A stretch of DNA of 64,000 nt from Dromiciops gliroides (taxonomy: Eukaryota; Chordata; Mammalia; Microbiotheria; Microbiotheriidae), in contig NC_057864.1 of assembly GCF_019393635.1 (NCBI RefSeq), positions 81,130,882-81,194,881 of the forward strand. The letters are read 5' to 3'. A program made the translations under genes and the position numbers. The notes under the pieces were generated by a model that was not told where the DNA came from, did not search any database, and saw nothing but the letters and a program-made list of their open reading frames with translations. This document shows positions 10,642-23,838 of the stretch, piece after piece. How positions within the stretch are numbered: position 1 is the stretch's first letter; the number at the start of each line of letters is the position of its first letter.

Positions 10642-11441
10642 TATCAGGAAAGTGAATTATCTTATTCATTAAAGCAATATGACTTTTGTTCTATTCTCAT
10701 GTCTTAAAACCAAACCAACCAAACAAACAAACAAAAACAGGTGTTGTTGATAAATGAAGTTGGGCCTACATGGAATCACTGATTAATGTTTTAGTTAAAA
10801 GCAGATTTTTTTTTTTTGGCTAAGTCTACTGAAGTGCTAAAAAGTTGTTTCAAAAAGGAAGAAAATCTATTAATGAGTAGAACAGTTTTCATGCTGAATT
10901 TGTGCATGAGCATGCTTCACTCAGTTCTGTGGTGGATTTCTGAGGGGTGCTTATGATTTGGTCATCACTAGGCAAGAAATGTTTATATATTTAAAAGCCT
11001 ATCTCCCTACCTATAAAAAAAGTTCCAGACGTCTTTTACTAATCAGTTAACATGATCTTGAATCTACATTAAGGAATCCAATTTGATTCTCTTCATGGGA
11101 GTCAAAACAGTGATAGAATCAAAATATATGTTTTTGTCAGTGCTGAAAGTAAACAAGGAAATCATGAATATATATTAGTTCAGATGAAAAAGATCTGGAG
11201 ATTAATGAATCTATGTTGGTGATTTATTTCCAAGACAAGAGCCATGATGCAGTTGATATTATCCAAGGGCCACTACGTATATACTATATCTAGACTATTT
11301 TACATTATATAGTGCAGGATATGTTCAGGGTTTTTTCTTGCTTTTTACACAAAATTGAATAAAATGTATATGTCTATAGCAGGTGCTCAATAAATTTCTA
11401 TTTACTAAATGTGGTAAAATAATGGCATTTGGTAGATTGAT
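10642..11441. other. No identified feature
   Basis: Non-repeat AT-rich DNA. I see no coding signal or recognised element. Confidence 0.45.
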
Positions 11442-12067
11442 TGGGATGGGCCACACCTGTCCTGTCCTGAGTGAGTATGCTGCTGATGTCAGCAGGAGAA
11501 ACCAATCTTCACAGGCAGTTTGAAGGACCTCTCCTTTTGGGGGAGGGAGAGTAAATGCTAACTGAGGGGAGCTCACTCTCTTTCCAGAGTCACTTTCTTT
11601 CTGGTGGTGTGAGCTGCAGGAGCTGGCAGAAAGAGGTTTTTTCCTGTCAATTTGTCCTGTGGGCCCTGACTGCAAAGCTGTTTCCCATCGAAACTATCGA
11701 CCCCAGGTGGTGAGTTAATATATGAGCCCTGCTCTTTTGAATTGGCTGAATTTGAAAGCAAGTTTGGGGATTGTATAGATTTCGGTTAGAGTTAAGGGGA
11801 TTATCCATTTTTCTTTTTCCCTACTCCCTTGTCTTTGATTTTATTAATTTCACCTTTGTTGTTTATTTTATTCCCATTAATAAAACCTGATTCATTTGTG
11901 GAAAAGAGGCTGTTAGGCTCCTTTCTTATTGGCCTGAGAGAAATATTTAAAAAGGGAGTTTGGAGGAGAAGGAGCTTTGGGCATAAAGATCCCTCATTAT
12001 TTCCGGGACCCCAATATTATGGGGAGCCACTCAATTAACTCTCCCTATATCAAATTTGGCCCCAACA
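11442..12067 (+). mobile_element. Probable solo LTR
   Basis: TG start near 11442, GC-richer U3-like part, an AATAAAACC polyadenylation signal near 11879, and a CCCCAACA end near 12067. There are no adjoining retroviral genes. Frames within it (11325-11761 minus, 11829-12038 plus) are not meaningful proteins. Confidence 0.55.
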
Positions 12068-12184
12068 TAATTTATAACAGACTTTTGTATGTTTTGATGA
12101 AAATTTATAGATTACATAAATTCTTTCAAAAGTAATTACCTAGTAAATTCAATTATCTCTATATACTGCTGTGCTTCCTTATAC

Positions 12185-12530
12185 AAAATTAAATTCAACA
12201 AATATTATGATGCACATGCTTACTATACTTAATAGAACCTTTGTTAGGTCTTTGGGAGATAAGGAGATTAGATGAAAGAAGGTCTTTCTCCTCAGGGAAT
12301 TTACAATTCTTTTACACATGCAACAAAAGCTTATCCTATAAAATAATGCATCTTAAGTAAGTAAGAGAGATTTAAAAAAAGGCTTATGTAAGATACAGGC
12401 AAATGTGCATAATTGCCAAAAATATAGTTCCAAAAAGTATTTGAGAGAAGATGGCATTTGAGCTATACTTTAAAGGATAGTTAGGAATTCATAGGTGGAG
12501 AGGACATAGTGGATAAGGCCTGTAGGTCAG
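12185..12530 (-). mobile_element. L2-like fragment
   Basis: Blocks such as TTCAACAAATATTATGATGC, TTTGGGAGATAAGGAG and GGCATTTGAGCTATACTT match the antisense L2-like repeat also seen at 73-795 and 29580-29930. Confidence 0.45.
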
Positions 12531-13072
12531 ACCACACTTGAAATTGTCTGTTCATTCCAGGGCATCATAGTTTAGGAAGGACATTCCTGAACTTGAGAGC
12601 TTCCAGAAAAAGGCACTGATGAATGTTTAAGGAATTTTAGTTCATACCTTATTAGATGAAGGTATTAGGAATGTTTAACTTGTTGAAGAAAAGATTAAGG
12701 CAGGCTATTTATTGTTTCTGTCTTTTTTTATTGTTTCTGTCTTCAAGAATATGAAAGGCTAACAGATGGAAAAAAATTTCAGTTATTTTGCTTCAACCCA
12801 AAGGACAGAAAAACGAGAATTTGGTGGAAACTGGAGGTGAGGGAAGCAAATTTAACTTTGATATTGAAACCAAGGAAAAAATATTCTAAGATTTAGAATG
12901 ATAATAGAATGAACTGCTTTAGGAAATAGTGATTTCCTCTACACTAGATATTTTCAAGGAAATACTAGATGACCACTTGTCAGCTATGTTGTATTAAGGA
13001 GTCTTTGAGTATCTGATTGAACCATGTTGCAACTGAGGTCTCTTTGAACTCTAAAATTCTCTGATTCCACAT
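12531..13072 (+). mobile_element. CR1/L3-like 3' fragment
   Basis: The series AACTTGTTGAAGAAAAGA, GTCTTCAAGAATATGAAAGG, CTAGATGACCACTTGTCAGC, and GAACTCTAAAATTCTCTGAT ends like the CR1/L3 3' region (usual '...ctctaagattctgtgattc'). Confidence 0.6.
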
Positions 13073-13149
13073 TTTCTACAACCCATGTATTGGCCTTAAG
13101 CTGATTGTTTTATCTAAATTATCAAGCATATGATTAATTAATTTCATAG

Positions 13150-13335
13150 GGTCAGAGCAAAAACCACATGATGTATGTATGTGTGTATATACACACACAA
13201 ATATATGTTTATAACATATACATATACACTATAAGATAAATTATATTATTATAGTATATTATATGTACACATATCTATATGTACATGTGTAATACATAAA
13301 TATTACACAAAATATATAACACATGTACACACATA
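13150..13335. repeat. AT/AC-rich simple sequence
   Basis: Mixed TATG, ACAC and TATA runs, for example GTGTATATACACACAC, without a clean unit. Confidence 0.7.
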
Positions 13336-13351
13336 TATAATTTGAATTTTA

Positions 13352-13440
13352 GTTGTTCAGTCATTTTTAAGTTATGTCTGACTCTTCATGATGCGTCTTA
13401 GAGTTTTCTTGGCAAAGATACCTGAGTAACTTGCCCTTTC
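13352..13440 (-). mobile_element. RTE-related SINE fragment
   Basis: The series TTAGTTGTTCAGTCATTT, ATGTCTGACTCTTCATGATG, and TTTTCTTGGCAAAGATACCT is typical of RTE/BovB-associated sequence. A complementary-orientation relative is at 49285-49455. Confidence 0.6.
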
Positions 13441-13569
13441 CTTCTCCAATATATTTTTAGTGTTTTATTTATTTTATTATTAGTATGATTGTTGTTTTCC
13501 TTTTGAAATTCCTAAACAACATTGTAGATTGTGGGGAAAAAAATGACATTTTGACTTTCAGTATTTAAC

Positions 13570-13663
13570 AAGTAACAAGACTTTGTGTCAGTAATACCTG
13601 GGCTCAAATACTGCCTTATGTATTTACTAGCTATATGAATCTGGGAAAGTCACTGAATGATTC

Positions 13664-13696
<33 letters not shown>

Positions 13697-13790
13697 CGCA
13701 GGCGCACACTGATTTATAAAATGAGGAGGATGGACTTGATGTCCTTTTAAGGTCTTTTTCCTCTGAAATCTATGACCTTGTGATCCTATG
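13570..13790 (+). mobile_element. CORE-SINE/MIR-like repeat with internal TG/CG array
   Basis: The TATTTACTAGCTATATGAAT block and the end GAGGATGGACTTGATG...CTGAAATCTATGACC fit this old SINE class. The dinucleotide array at 13663-13705 splits it. Confidence 0.55.
13663..13705. repeat. (TG)n(CG)n array
   Basis: About 13 TG units run into CGCGCGCGC, an alternating purine-pyrimidine stretch of Z-DNA type. Confidence 0.9.
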
Positions 13791-13919
13791 AAATATTTCC
13801 CATTTTAAAACCTCATAGTAAATTTTCTTCCTGGAGCCCATAAAAGAACTTAAATACATATCAAAGAATTGTTGTTCCATGATCATGGTCATTGTCTTGG
13901 ATTCTGAGGTGGTAGGTGT

Positions 13920-16113
<2,194 letters not shown>

Positions 16114-16132
16114 GGGCTTAGGATATCAAGGA

Positions 16133-16545
16133 ATTATTGGACTGTTCAAGTTTAAAGTGACCAACTAGATATCAGGAGGGACACACCGAAGAAGTAAGGG
16201 GAGATAAAATTATTTAGCAGGAAAGTCAATTAGGCTAGGCTACTACTTGAGAGGCAATCAAAGATAGAGATAACTCTAGAAGTCAGAACCACCACCCCTG
16301 ATTCAAGCTTTCCCCACCTCACCCCAAAAAGGAACTTTCCATTTTCAGGTTATTACTCCACCTACCCTCTATAAAATGCTTGTTCATGTGGTTCTGGGAG
16401 GTCAAAGTTCTAAACTTTCCTCCTGGCAAGGTCCCCTTGTACTGAATAAAATTGTTCTTTTATCTTTAATCAGGCCATGTGAGAGCTGTAATTCTTTACA
16501 GAGGAATACCTAAGAACCCACACCATCTTGTCCCTGTGACACCAT
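16133..16545 (+). mobile_element. LTR1 family, copy b
   Basis: It matches LTR1a in GATAGAGATAACTCTAGAAG, TTCAAGCTTTCCCCACC, GGAACTTTCCATTTTCAGG and CTCTATAAAATGC, with AATAAA near 16445. It abuts the KRAB end of the zinc-finger pseudogene and probably removed or displaced its 5' part. Confidence 0.65.
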
Positions 16546-16797
16546 GGAACATCATCAATTCGATAGACCTGTTCATCAGAATCCCAGAAGTCATTCTATC
16601 CTTCTGTCCTCCATTTCTTGGGGAAACGAATAATCTGGAAAACCTCTCTTCTTGCACCTCAGGCCATGCCTTGGCCCAGTTCTTCTCCTGTATCTATCTA
16701 TCTGCCTCTGTGACCAGGGCCACCTCCAGACTGCCAGATTCCAGCAAATGCCATGCCTGCTTGCCAGGATTGTACATGTATGTGTATGTGCCCACAT
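16546..16797. other. Unassigned
   Basis: Slightly GC-richer sequence between LTR1b and a GA array. Open frames on both strands (16479-16906) have no recognisable motif and partly consist of the GA array. Confidence 0.4.
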
Positions 16798-16872
16798 GCA
16801 GAGCGAGAGCGAGAGCGAGAGCGAGAGAGAGAGTGAGAGAGAGAGAGAGAGATTGAGAGAGAGAGAGAGAGA
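16798..16872. repeat. (GAGAGC)n/(GA)n array
   Basis: GCGAGA hexamers change into GA dinucleotides with a few interruptions. Confidence 0.95.
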
Positions 16873-18417
16873 AGCCTTAAACCTAGGACACCTCTTTAAA
16901 AAATAATCCTAAGGCCAGGGCTTTGTCCTTTAGTCTATGATACCTCACTTGGAGATCCAGGTTAATGAGACATTGTCATTTTGTAAGGCTTTTTAACAGC
17001 AGTCTTTTAGAAGTGTAGATCCATTTAGGGAGGGGGCCTTTCTTGAATCCATGAGGAGTTGCTTGATTGGCTTCTAAGTTAGAGCTCCTTCGATAAAAGG
17101 AGGGGGCTATCCCCCCCCTAGATGCTTGCTTTTTGCTGCTCTCAAGGTGTAATGATGACTTTCTGAATTCTGGAAGATGATGATGCTGGCCCCTAGAAAA
17201 TTCCTTCCACCATGAAGCCCATAGGCATTGCCAGTCTCAGGAAGAGGTTCCTATAATCATTGAAAAACCTATTACTTCTACAAACATTCTGTGAACAGTA
17301 TATTTAAACAAAATTTACTATTCAATTGTTTCCCACATTTAGTAACTCCTCATCTATAAGTCATAGCAGTATCAGAATTAATGTCTTCTGAGCCCTCTGC
17401 CTGAGCAGTTTCAGATATTGCCAAGCAACCACATGAAAGAAAGATATTGATTATCTAAACTCAGATCTTGCAATTATATGAAAAGTCAAATTGGGAACAG
17501 ATTAACCAAGTCTGGTTTATAGTTGACAAAACTAATTGTGCTTTAGTTTCTGTAGTGATGGAATCATTTCACATGGGTCTCAAGAGCTCACCCAACAGAA
17601 GGCAGCCTACCACATCTAAATGTGCTAATCAATCTGTAGCTCTTAAAGGAAACCCATCATTTTATTAGATTTCATGAACATTTACAATTCACCTGCATGT
17701 TAAGCATACACTTTGGGATGTAGAAAGAAATTTTTGTCTGATCTTCAAAGCCATTGCCTACACATGCATTCACTGTCATGTGGGCATAGGAGAAAATGAT
17801 TTAATTTTTATTAATAGAAAAAGGTTTCCATTTGTTTAATATGTTAATACACAGGTTATTTGTGATGCTAAGCAACGTAATTGAGGTAATTTAAAAGTTC
17901 CAAGGATAATGTCATGATTAATTCATCTGTAAACAATTTGGCATCTTTCATTTGTTAAGGCAGGAGAAAGTTTAAACTAGATGAAATTTGGGTGAGTTCA
18001 TTTATGACACCAGTTATCATCTTAAAGAACTAAATCAGCTTAAAAGATAGATGTCTTAACGGCATTTTATTTCTAACTGAATGATATTAGATGTTTTAAT
18101 TTGTCATGATTCATTCTTTGTTCAAAAGAAGTTCTAAGTGAAATAAGTGACTTTGTAATATGTATACATGGGTTGGGCCACAATAAGAAACTCACATTGT
18201 ACCTGTTTAGTGTCTCTTTCTGGAAAGTTGTGATTTGGTTCTGTGTTGTTCAGGTAAGAGATTCCTTAAATAATTTGTTCCTTTATAAAAAAACAAAAAC
18301 AAAACAACAACAACAACAAAAGCCACCCCCAAAAAACCCATTTCCTTCTTCTTATCCAAGCCCATTTGCCCTTACTGAGAAATAATAATGTAGCAGTTTG
18401 AATAGTGTTTGCTTGGG
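16873..18417. other. Long non-repeat stretch, possible conserved noncoding DNA
   Basis: I recognise no repeat. 17760-18140 is AT-rich with many TAAT cores and few simple repeats, the texture of conserved noncoding elements, but this is impression only. Short frames at 17468-17668 and 18173-18385 have no motif. Confidence 0.3.
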
Positions 18418-18607
18418 GGAATGGGCAGGTAACTGAATTTGGAGTTAGGAGGACCTCAGTTCTAATCCTGATTTTGATACTTTATTAGCTATGAAAACAA
18501 GAGTAAATGACTTATTTTCTTTGAGCCTCAGTTTCTTTACCTGTAAAAGGGAGTTATACTAACATGTGTAATCCCTACCTCACATGCTCAAATGAGATAA
18601 TATACAT
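18418..18607 (+). mobile_element. CORE-SINE, left part
   Basis: GGAGTTAGGAGGACCTCAGT, TTTGAGCCTCAGTTTCTTTA and AATGAGATAATATACAT are in CORE-SINE order. The element continues at about 18809 after an inserted SINE. Confidence 0.7.
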
Positions 18608-18808
18608 TTTCAGGAATTAATGACACATTTGATAGAGGGAATTTTCTAAAAGAGAATATTTGGAGCGGGGAGGGCAGGGCAATGGGGGTTATATAACTTG
18701 CCCAGGGTCACACAGCTAGTAAGTGTCAAGTGTCTGAGGCCAGATTTGAACTCAGTTCCTCCTGAATCCAAGTCCGGTGCTTTATCCACTGTGCCACCTA
18801 GATGTTCC
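18608..18808 (-). mobile_element. SINE with apparent 3' transduced flank
   Basis: 18665-18808 is a minus-strand tRNA-type SINE. The 15-mer TGAGATAATATACAT is at 18593-18607 and 18809-18823, but between the left copy and the SINE 3' end lie about 57 bases that are not SINE, ending in a short TTTT (AAAA on minus). This fits readthrough past the SINE end before reverse transcription. Confidence 0.65.
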
Positions 18809-18869
18809 TGAGATAATATACATAAAATGTTATTTACTGTTTAAAATTAAATGTAGTTTTCATACCTAC

Positions 18870-19690
18870 CCTCCTACAAAATAAACAAAACCAGAACTCA
18901 CATAGACAGATCAGAAAGATTATTTCTGTCTCTCCTATAAGAAGTAAGCACCTCAGGGAAAACAAGATCAGAGAACAGGTAGGAAAACTAAGCACAGGTT
19001 TATTTCATCCCAGTAACAAGCAGGCATGCCATGTGGAGAACTTTACAAAGGAAAAGTTCTGAAAGATTTCCATTTTTATGAGGGTATATAACTTTTTTGT
19101 TGTTGTTGTTCACTGATTATAGGGAATTGTTAATTTCAATAGTATGATACAAAATCAACCCAGAAGCAAAAACAGTTTAACGATTTCAGTTATAACAACT
19201 ATGGAGGAATTACAGAAGCATCATGATAAGATTACAGGATTCCAAAAAAGGGTTTGGCTGGGATGAGGATGCCCAGATGTCCTTATAAGATAGGGACTTG
19301 CTATCCTTATGGAAAAGAAGTCACAAGGTAGGGTGTTTTATCTGCTAGCTATCTGGGTTCTGTTTGGAGTTCAGCTGAAGGCCATTTTGATCCTATTAAT
19401 CATATTAATCTGGGGTTTCATAAAATTCCCTTGGATAATAAGGCAGTTCCATCAAATCCAGGTGATTCAAATATTCATTAACCATCTCATTTGAATCTAG
19501 ATTATTAAATTTGGAATAACAATAAAGATAAGGTATTGTATGTTCTGTAATTTGTAAAATGCTATGTTGCATGCCTCTGGGATAAATAAATACATGAGGG
19601 GGGATGCAGTCCCAAGCATGCTTTATAGAACCTCCTGGATTCTGGTCATAAAAATAAGCTCCCATACTTCAGGGATAGGACTAAATGGTG
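18870..19690 (-). mobile_element. LTR3 family, copy b, with upstream coding remnant
   Basis: The reverse complement aligns with 8945-9675: shared CCCAGATAGCTAGCAGATAA, TTATATACCCTCA, AATAAA, and TCTCTGATCT...TATAGGAGA. It lies about 10 kb from copy a in opposite orientation. The upstream part holds an open frame (19405-19665). Confidence 0.7.
19405..19665 (-). CDS. 86-codon open frame upstream of LTR3b, unidentified
   Basis: The frame starts ATG at 19665 and ends at a TAA near 19405. Its last dozen codons are matched at 9087-9145 next to the other LTR3 copy, where one base is missing, so this end is likely a true C-terminus of an element-encoded protein lying just upstream of the LTR. I see no signal peptide or known retroviral motif and do not name a product. 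It may be a fragment of a longer gene. Confidence 0.35.
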   Translation of the reverse strand: MGAYFYDQNPGGSIKHAWDCIPPHVFIYPRGMQHSILQITEHTIPYLYCYSKFNNLDSNEMVNEYLNHLDLMELPYYPREFYETPD

Positions 19691-19844
19691 GGAGGACCAT
19701 ATGAGAGACATTTGGTGGGCATCAGAATGCTGATTAGAAAGAGAGAAACTCTAGCAAGAATTTTTATGATTCAAAGCCAAAGACTAGAGTCCACTCACTG
19801 GAAACCTGGATCCAGGTCCAATGATTATTTCTTTTTCCTTTTCC

Positions 19845-19864
<20 letters not shown>

Positions 19865-19877
<13 letters not shown>

Positions 19878-20013
19878 GGCAGGGTAATGAGTATTAAGTG
19901 AGTTGCCTAAGGTCACAAAGCTAGTAAATCTCAAGTGTCTGAGGCTGGATTTGAACTCAGGTCCTCCTGAATCCAGGGCTGGTGCTTTATCTATTGTGCC
20001 ACCTAGCTACCCC
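19865..20013 (-). mobile_element. tRNA-type SINE
   Basis: Long T-run, then the antisense SINE body ending GCCACCTAGCTACCCC. A CTTTT-rich tail precedes it at 19833-19875. Confidence 0.9.
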
Positions 20014-20347
20014 CCTCCATGACTATTTCTTATAAAAAAACAAACAAACAAACAAAACCCAACACAAACAACTTTGATGATATTCAGTTTCCTTGATTAT
20101 AAAGGTTTTGGGAATACATAAAAGTCAGGGCAATTCTTAATTCCCCTTTCCTTTACAACTTGCAGACAGAAAATATTTAGTTTCAAATCTCTCTATTTCT
20201 TTAAGGTACTACTAATTTTTAATTTTTGATATAAAAGCACATTTAGTCATAATTTCTGTGATCTGTGTTCATTCTTTTAATATGTTTTTACTGATAGCTT
20301 CAATTTTATAAAGTATACTTCTTTCTATATCTCTCCCTGAACCTTTA

Positions 20348-20507
20348 TTTGTTTTGTTTTGGTTTTGGTTTTTGAGGGCAATTAGGGTTAAGTGATTTGC
20401 CCAGGGTCACACATCTAGTAAGTATCGTGTTTGAGGCTGGATTTGAACTCAGGTCCTCCTGAATCCAGGTCTGGTGCTTTATTCGCTGCACCACCTAGCT
20501 GTCCTCC
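20348..20507 (-). mobile_element. tRNA-type SINE, clear target duplication
   Basis: The 14-15-mer CTCCCTGAACCTTTA is at 20333-20347 and 20508-20522 on either side of the antisense SINE. Confidence 0.9.
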
Positions 20508-20522
20508 CTCCCTGAACCTTTA

Positions 20523-20860
20523 AAAGAAATATTCTTTATGCCATTTTTTTTTAGATAATAAAGAACAAAAATAAAAAGATCAGCAAATCCAATCGAAACA
20601 TCAGAACATGGTATATTTGTTCTCACACCTGTAGGAAACAATATATTCTTTTATGTTTTCTCTGGAGCCAAATTTTTTCATAATTTTTATCATTCATTCT
20701 TTATTGTTTTCTGCCTATCATTTTTTCCCATTTATTTTTTTGTCATTGTATATGTTGTTTTCCTGGCTCTGTTGACTTCACTTCTCATCAGTTCATGTAA
20801 ATCTATCCATGTTTATCTATAGTCATCATTTTTGTTATTTCTTATGTATGACAGGTAAAT
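20523..20860 (-). mobile_element. L1, 3' part (left of LTR nest)
   Basis: Antisense L1 post-ORF2 sequence: GTTGACTTCACTTCTCATCA, then ATTTTTGTTATTTCTTATG. It resumes at 21825 with TTATGGAACAGTAATATTCC, as uninterrupted copies do (41216-41240). Confidence 0.75.
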
Positions 20861-21415
20861 TGTTGTTGGGGGTCTTTAGGTATTTCTCTAAAATGTGATG
20901 TTTAAAATCTAAATATGTGGTTGCTTTAAATTAGAAGCTTTAGCATTTAACGTCTTTGGGCATTAAGTATTTATACTAGGTATTAATAAAACGACAACAA
21001 GTGGAGTTCAGAAAGTTAAGAAAAGGCCTATCTAGCCTAGATTTCCAGCCTGGTCTGGATCTTCCTCAAGTCCTCCATCACGAGCCTGCTTCAACTATGA
21101 ACTGCCCCAGCAAACTGAGTGTGGGAGCTTTTTATAGGTTCAGAGGAGAGGTGGTCCTTTCACACTGCTTTAAACTGATTGGCTAGCATCAAAAACCATT
21201 GGTTCATTGGACTTGAAGGTGGTCTCATATTGAGTTCAAAGTCCTTATCATCTAAGAACAATACATCCTTAAGGGCCAGCTAGGTGTGGTTACAATCTAA
21301 TTAACTTTAAGTAGGCTAATCTGAAAAGTCAATCATTCTCACCTAGTTCAATCAGTTTAGATTAATCTCTAGGTGGGGCCTTTGAGTATCTGCCAGATCC
21401 AATTATTTTCTCACA
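20861..21415 (-). mobile_element. LTR2 family, copy a, nested in LTR1c
   Basis: On the minus strand it begins TGTGAGAAAATAATTGGATC and ends ACCCCCAACA, with a TATA-like CCTATAAAAAGC near 21138 (plus coordinates). The flanks GTAAAT (20855-20860) and GTAAAG (21416-21421) are a near-perfect 6-bp target duplication. It shares its start and end with 42013-42598. Confidence 0.8.
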
Positions 21416-21824
21416 GTAAAGAATTACACTTTCCTGCACTTTCCACCCCTAACCAGCCTGGGAACATCTATTTTATAGGGGGTAGATGTAGGGGTCACCT
21501 GAGAGTGGAATGTCCCTTATTGAGGGTGAGTTGAGAAAAATCAGGTGAGGGTTGGTGGTTCTGATTTCTGGAGTTATCTCTGTCCCCTTGGCACCACTCA
21601 GACAGCAGTCATACCTAATGGGATTATCTCCCTGAGGGGTGGGAGAGACTGGAATGAAGGGTGGTGGTCCTGACTTCTAGAGTTATCTCAGTCCCTAAGA
21701 GTGCTGCTTATCTCCCTTGCTTCTTTAGGTGTGTCTGTACTTTGGATCAGCTTCTTAGGGACAAAGTTCTCTGAGTTCCCCTAGAAAACTTCAGAGGTAC
21801 CCGAGGCTGATACTATTATGGAAC
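21416..21824 (-). mobile_element. LTR1 family, copy c, split by LTR2a
   Basis: Minus strand matches LTR1a and b: CTGAGATAACTCTAGAAGTC, CCTATAAAATAG and the end GTGTAATTCTTTAC, where LTR2a enters. The block with AGATAACTC...AGAA appears twice (near 21560 and 21670), so this copy has an internal duplication. CATAA flanks may be its target duplication in L1. Confidence 0.7.
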
Positions 21825-22295
21825 AGTAATATTCCATTTTAATCATTTATCAGAACTCGTTTCGCCAATTCCCAATGGAAAAACATTTATTTTGCTTTCA
21901 ATTTTTGCTACCACAAACATGCTGACATAAGTATTTTGGTGTGTGTATGGACAGTTTTTTAAAAAAGTCATTGACCTACTTAGGATAACTAACTGGAATT
22001 TTTGGATCAAAAGCTATGGCTATTTTAATTACTTTCTTTGTATAACTGAAAAAAGCTTTCCACAATTCATAGCTCCACCAAGAATACATTAGTGTACTTG
22101 ACTTAATATAACTCATCCAACATTGATAATTGTGGGGGTTTTTATGTCTGTCAATATGCTGGTGAATATAGTTGCTTTTTTATTGTCATTTTTCATACTA
22201 GTCATGATATGTAGCATCCTTTGATATTAATAGTTTATAATTCCACTCTTTAGAAGTCTTTATTCATTGACCCACTTAACAGGAAATGGCTTGTA
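21825..22295 (-). mobile_element. L1, right of LTR nest
   Basis: Continuation of the antisense L1: CCAATTCCCAATGGAAAAAC, TTTTTGGATCAAAAGCTATG, CACAATTCATAGCTCCACCA, and on into late ORF2. Confidence 0.7.
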
Positions 22296-22359
22296 GTAAT
22301 ATATCCTATCAAACCTTCAGAAATAAAGAAGAGAGGGGAAAAAGATCAACCAAGTCAAT

Positions 22360-22365
<6 letters not shown>

Positions 22366-22394
<29 letters not shown>
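22366..22394. repeat. (TA)n microsatellite
   Basis: About 14 TA units. Confidence 0.95.
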
Positions 22395-22395
<1 letters not shown>

Positions 22396-22398
<3 letters not shown>

Positions 22399-23214
22399 CC
22401 AAAATTAAATTTAACCAATTTAACCATATGGATAATTTTGTTTATGTAATTTTTTTTCAATTTACGATAATTTAAATTAACCATTTTATCTAATTGTAAA
22501 CTTTGAGGCTACAACAGTAGAAGTGAGCAATAGCTTATGATGCACATCATTAAATAGGACATAGGTTTGAACCTTATTCTAAAATTAAATTTAAATTTTA
22601 TATTATATTAGCTTGGGGGCTCCAAGCTATAATCATGAGAAAATCTTATGTCTTTGATTTTACCAATACTTTTTGTAACCTCTTCATTAACAAAAAGACA
22701 TTAAACATGACTTGGGACCATTTATCCTAGGATATTCATAATTCATAATTACAGAGTATTAGTTGGCTTATCTGTGTTAGTAAAAGCAGAACAATCCCAA
22801 AGATTAGAGGTTCCTTGTGAGTAATAATAATCTTTCCTTTTATTTTGTTTTCCATTTTAATCCTTAAAATCTTGCCAGACAGTGCCACTTGTCAGTTATA
22901 CTAAAGAGAAAAGGTAGACTTTTGATAGAAAGTTCTCATAAGAAAAAAAATAAATGAATGGAGTAGTTTAAATTACCAAGCATTCTTGCTGCCTTACTTA
23001 GCATATAAATTCTGAGAAGTGACTTAAAAGCAAGAAATAGAGTCACAAAATAATGGTATAGACCAAGGTTAGGAGGACTATAGGAAATGATACAATCTTT
23101 TAGTTCATAGACGGCTTCTTACTGAAAAATCTGTACATGTAACACTTCCTTCCCCCTTCACAAAGAAAATTTGGGATTTCTTCTAAGATCATGAGTGGTC
23201 AGAGTCTGAGATTT
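22396..23214. other. No identified feature
   Basis: AT-rich DNA with no recognised repeat or gene. Confidence 0.45.
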
Positions 23215-23598
23215 TTTTTAAATTTTTAAACACTTTTATTAAAAGTTTTGAATTCTAAATTCTATCCTTCCCACTTCCCTCCCTGAGACAGTAAACAACA
23301 AGGTATAGGTTATACATATGCAATTGTGTAAAATATTTTCATATTAGTCATTTTGTTTAATGAAAGAAAGAAAGAAATAGCATGTTTCAGTCTATATTCA
23401 ATCATCACTTCTTTTTCTGGAGGCATATAGTATGCCTCCATCATTAGTTCTTTGGGAATGTGTTAGATAATTGTCTTGCTGTGAATAGTTGTCATTCATA
23501 ATTCTTCATCAAACAATATTGTTGTTATTATGTACAACATTTTCCCTGGTCCTGTTCACTTTGGTATGCATCAGTTCATGAAAGTCTTTCCAGTCTGA
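23215..23598 (-). mobile_element. L1 3' end
   Basis: Starts with T-rich 3' tail, then AAGTTTTGAATTCTAAATTC, GGTTATACATATGCAATTG, and AATTCTTCATCAAACAATAT, the antisense L1 3' UTR. Confidence 0.8.
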
Positions 23599-23662
23599 AA
23601 TGGAGAATGAGATGCTATATCTGAACAAGTTACCAGGAAGTACTCTAGGTTTGAACCATATC

Positions 23663-23682
23663 AACACACACACACACACACA
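23663..23682. repeat. (CA)n microsatellite
   Basis: About 10 units. Confidence 0.9.
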
Positions 23683-23838
23683 ATTGGGCATGCACAATCA
23701 GCTTAATCTTGGATTGCCTTCTCATTAACACAGAAAGATAGCAACAACCTCAAAGCCTCTACAAATATTCCCTAGTATTTCCAAACTCTACAATTATATA
23801 TGTAATAATGTATATTCCATTAATAATTTATAATTCTC

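Noticed and set aside
16591..16906. Overlapping frames on both strands around the GA array
   Set aside because: Low-complexity repeat coding and no conserved motif; no start or splice context.
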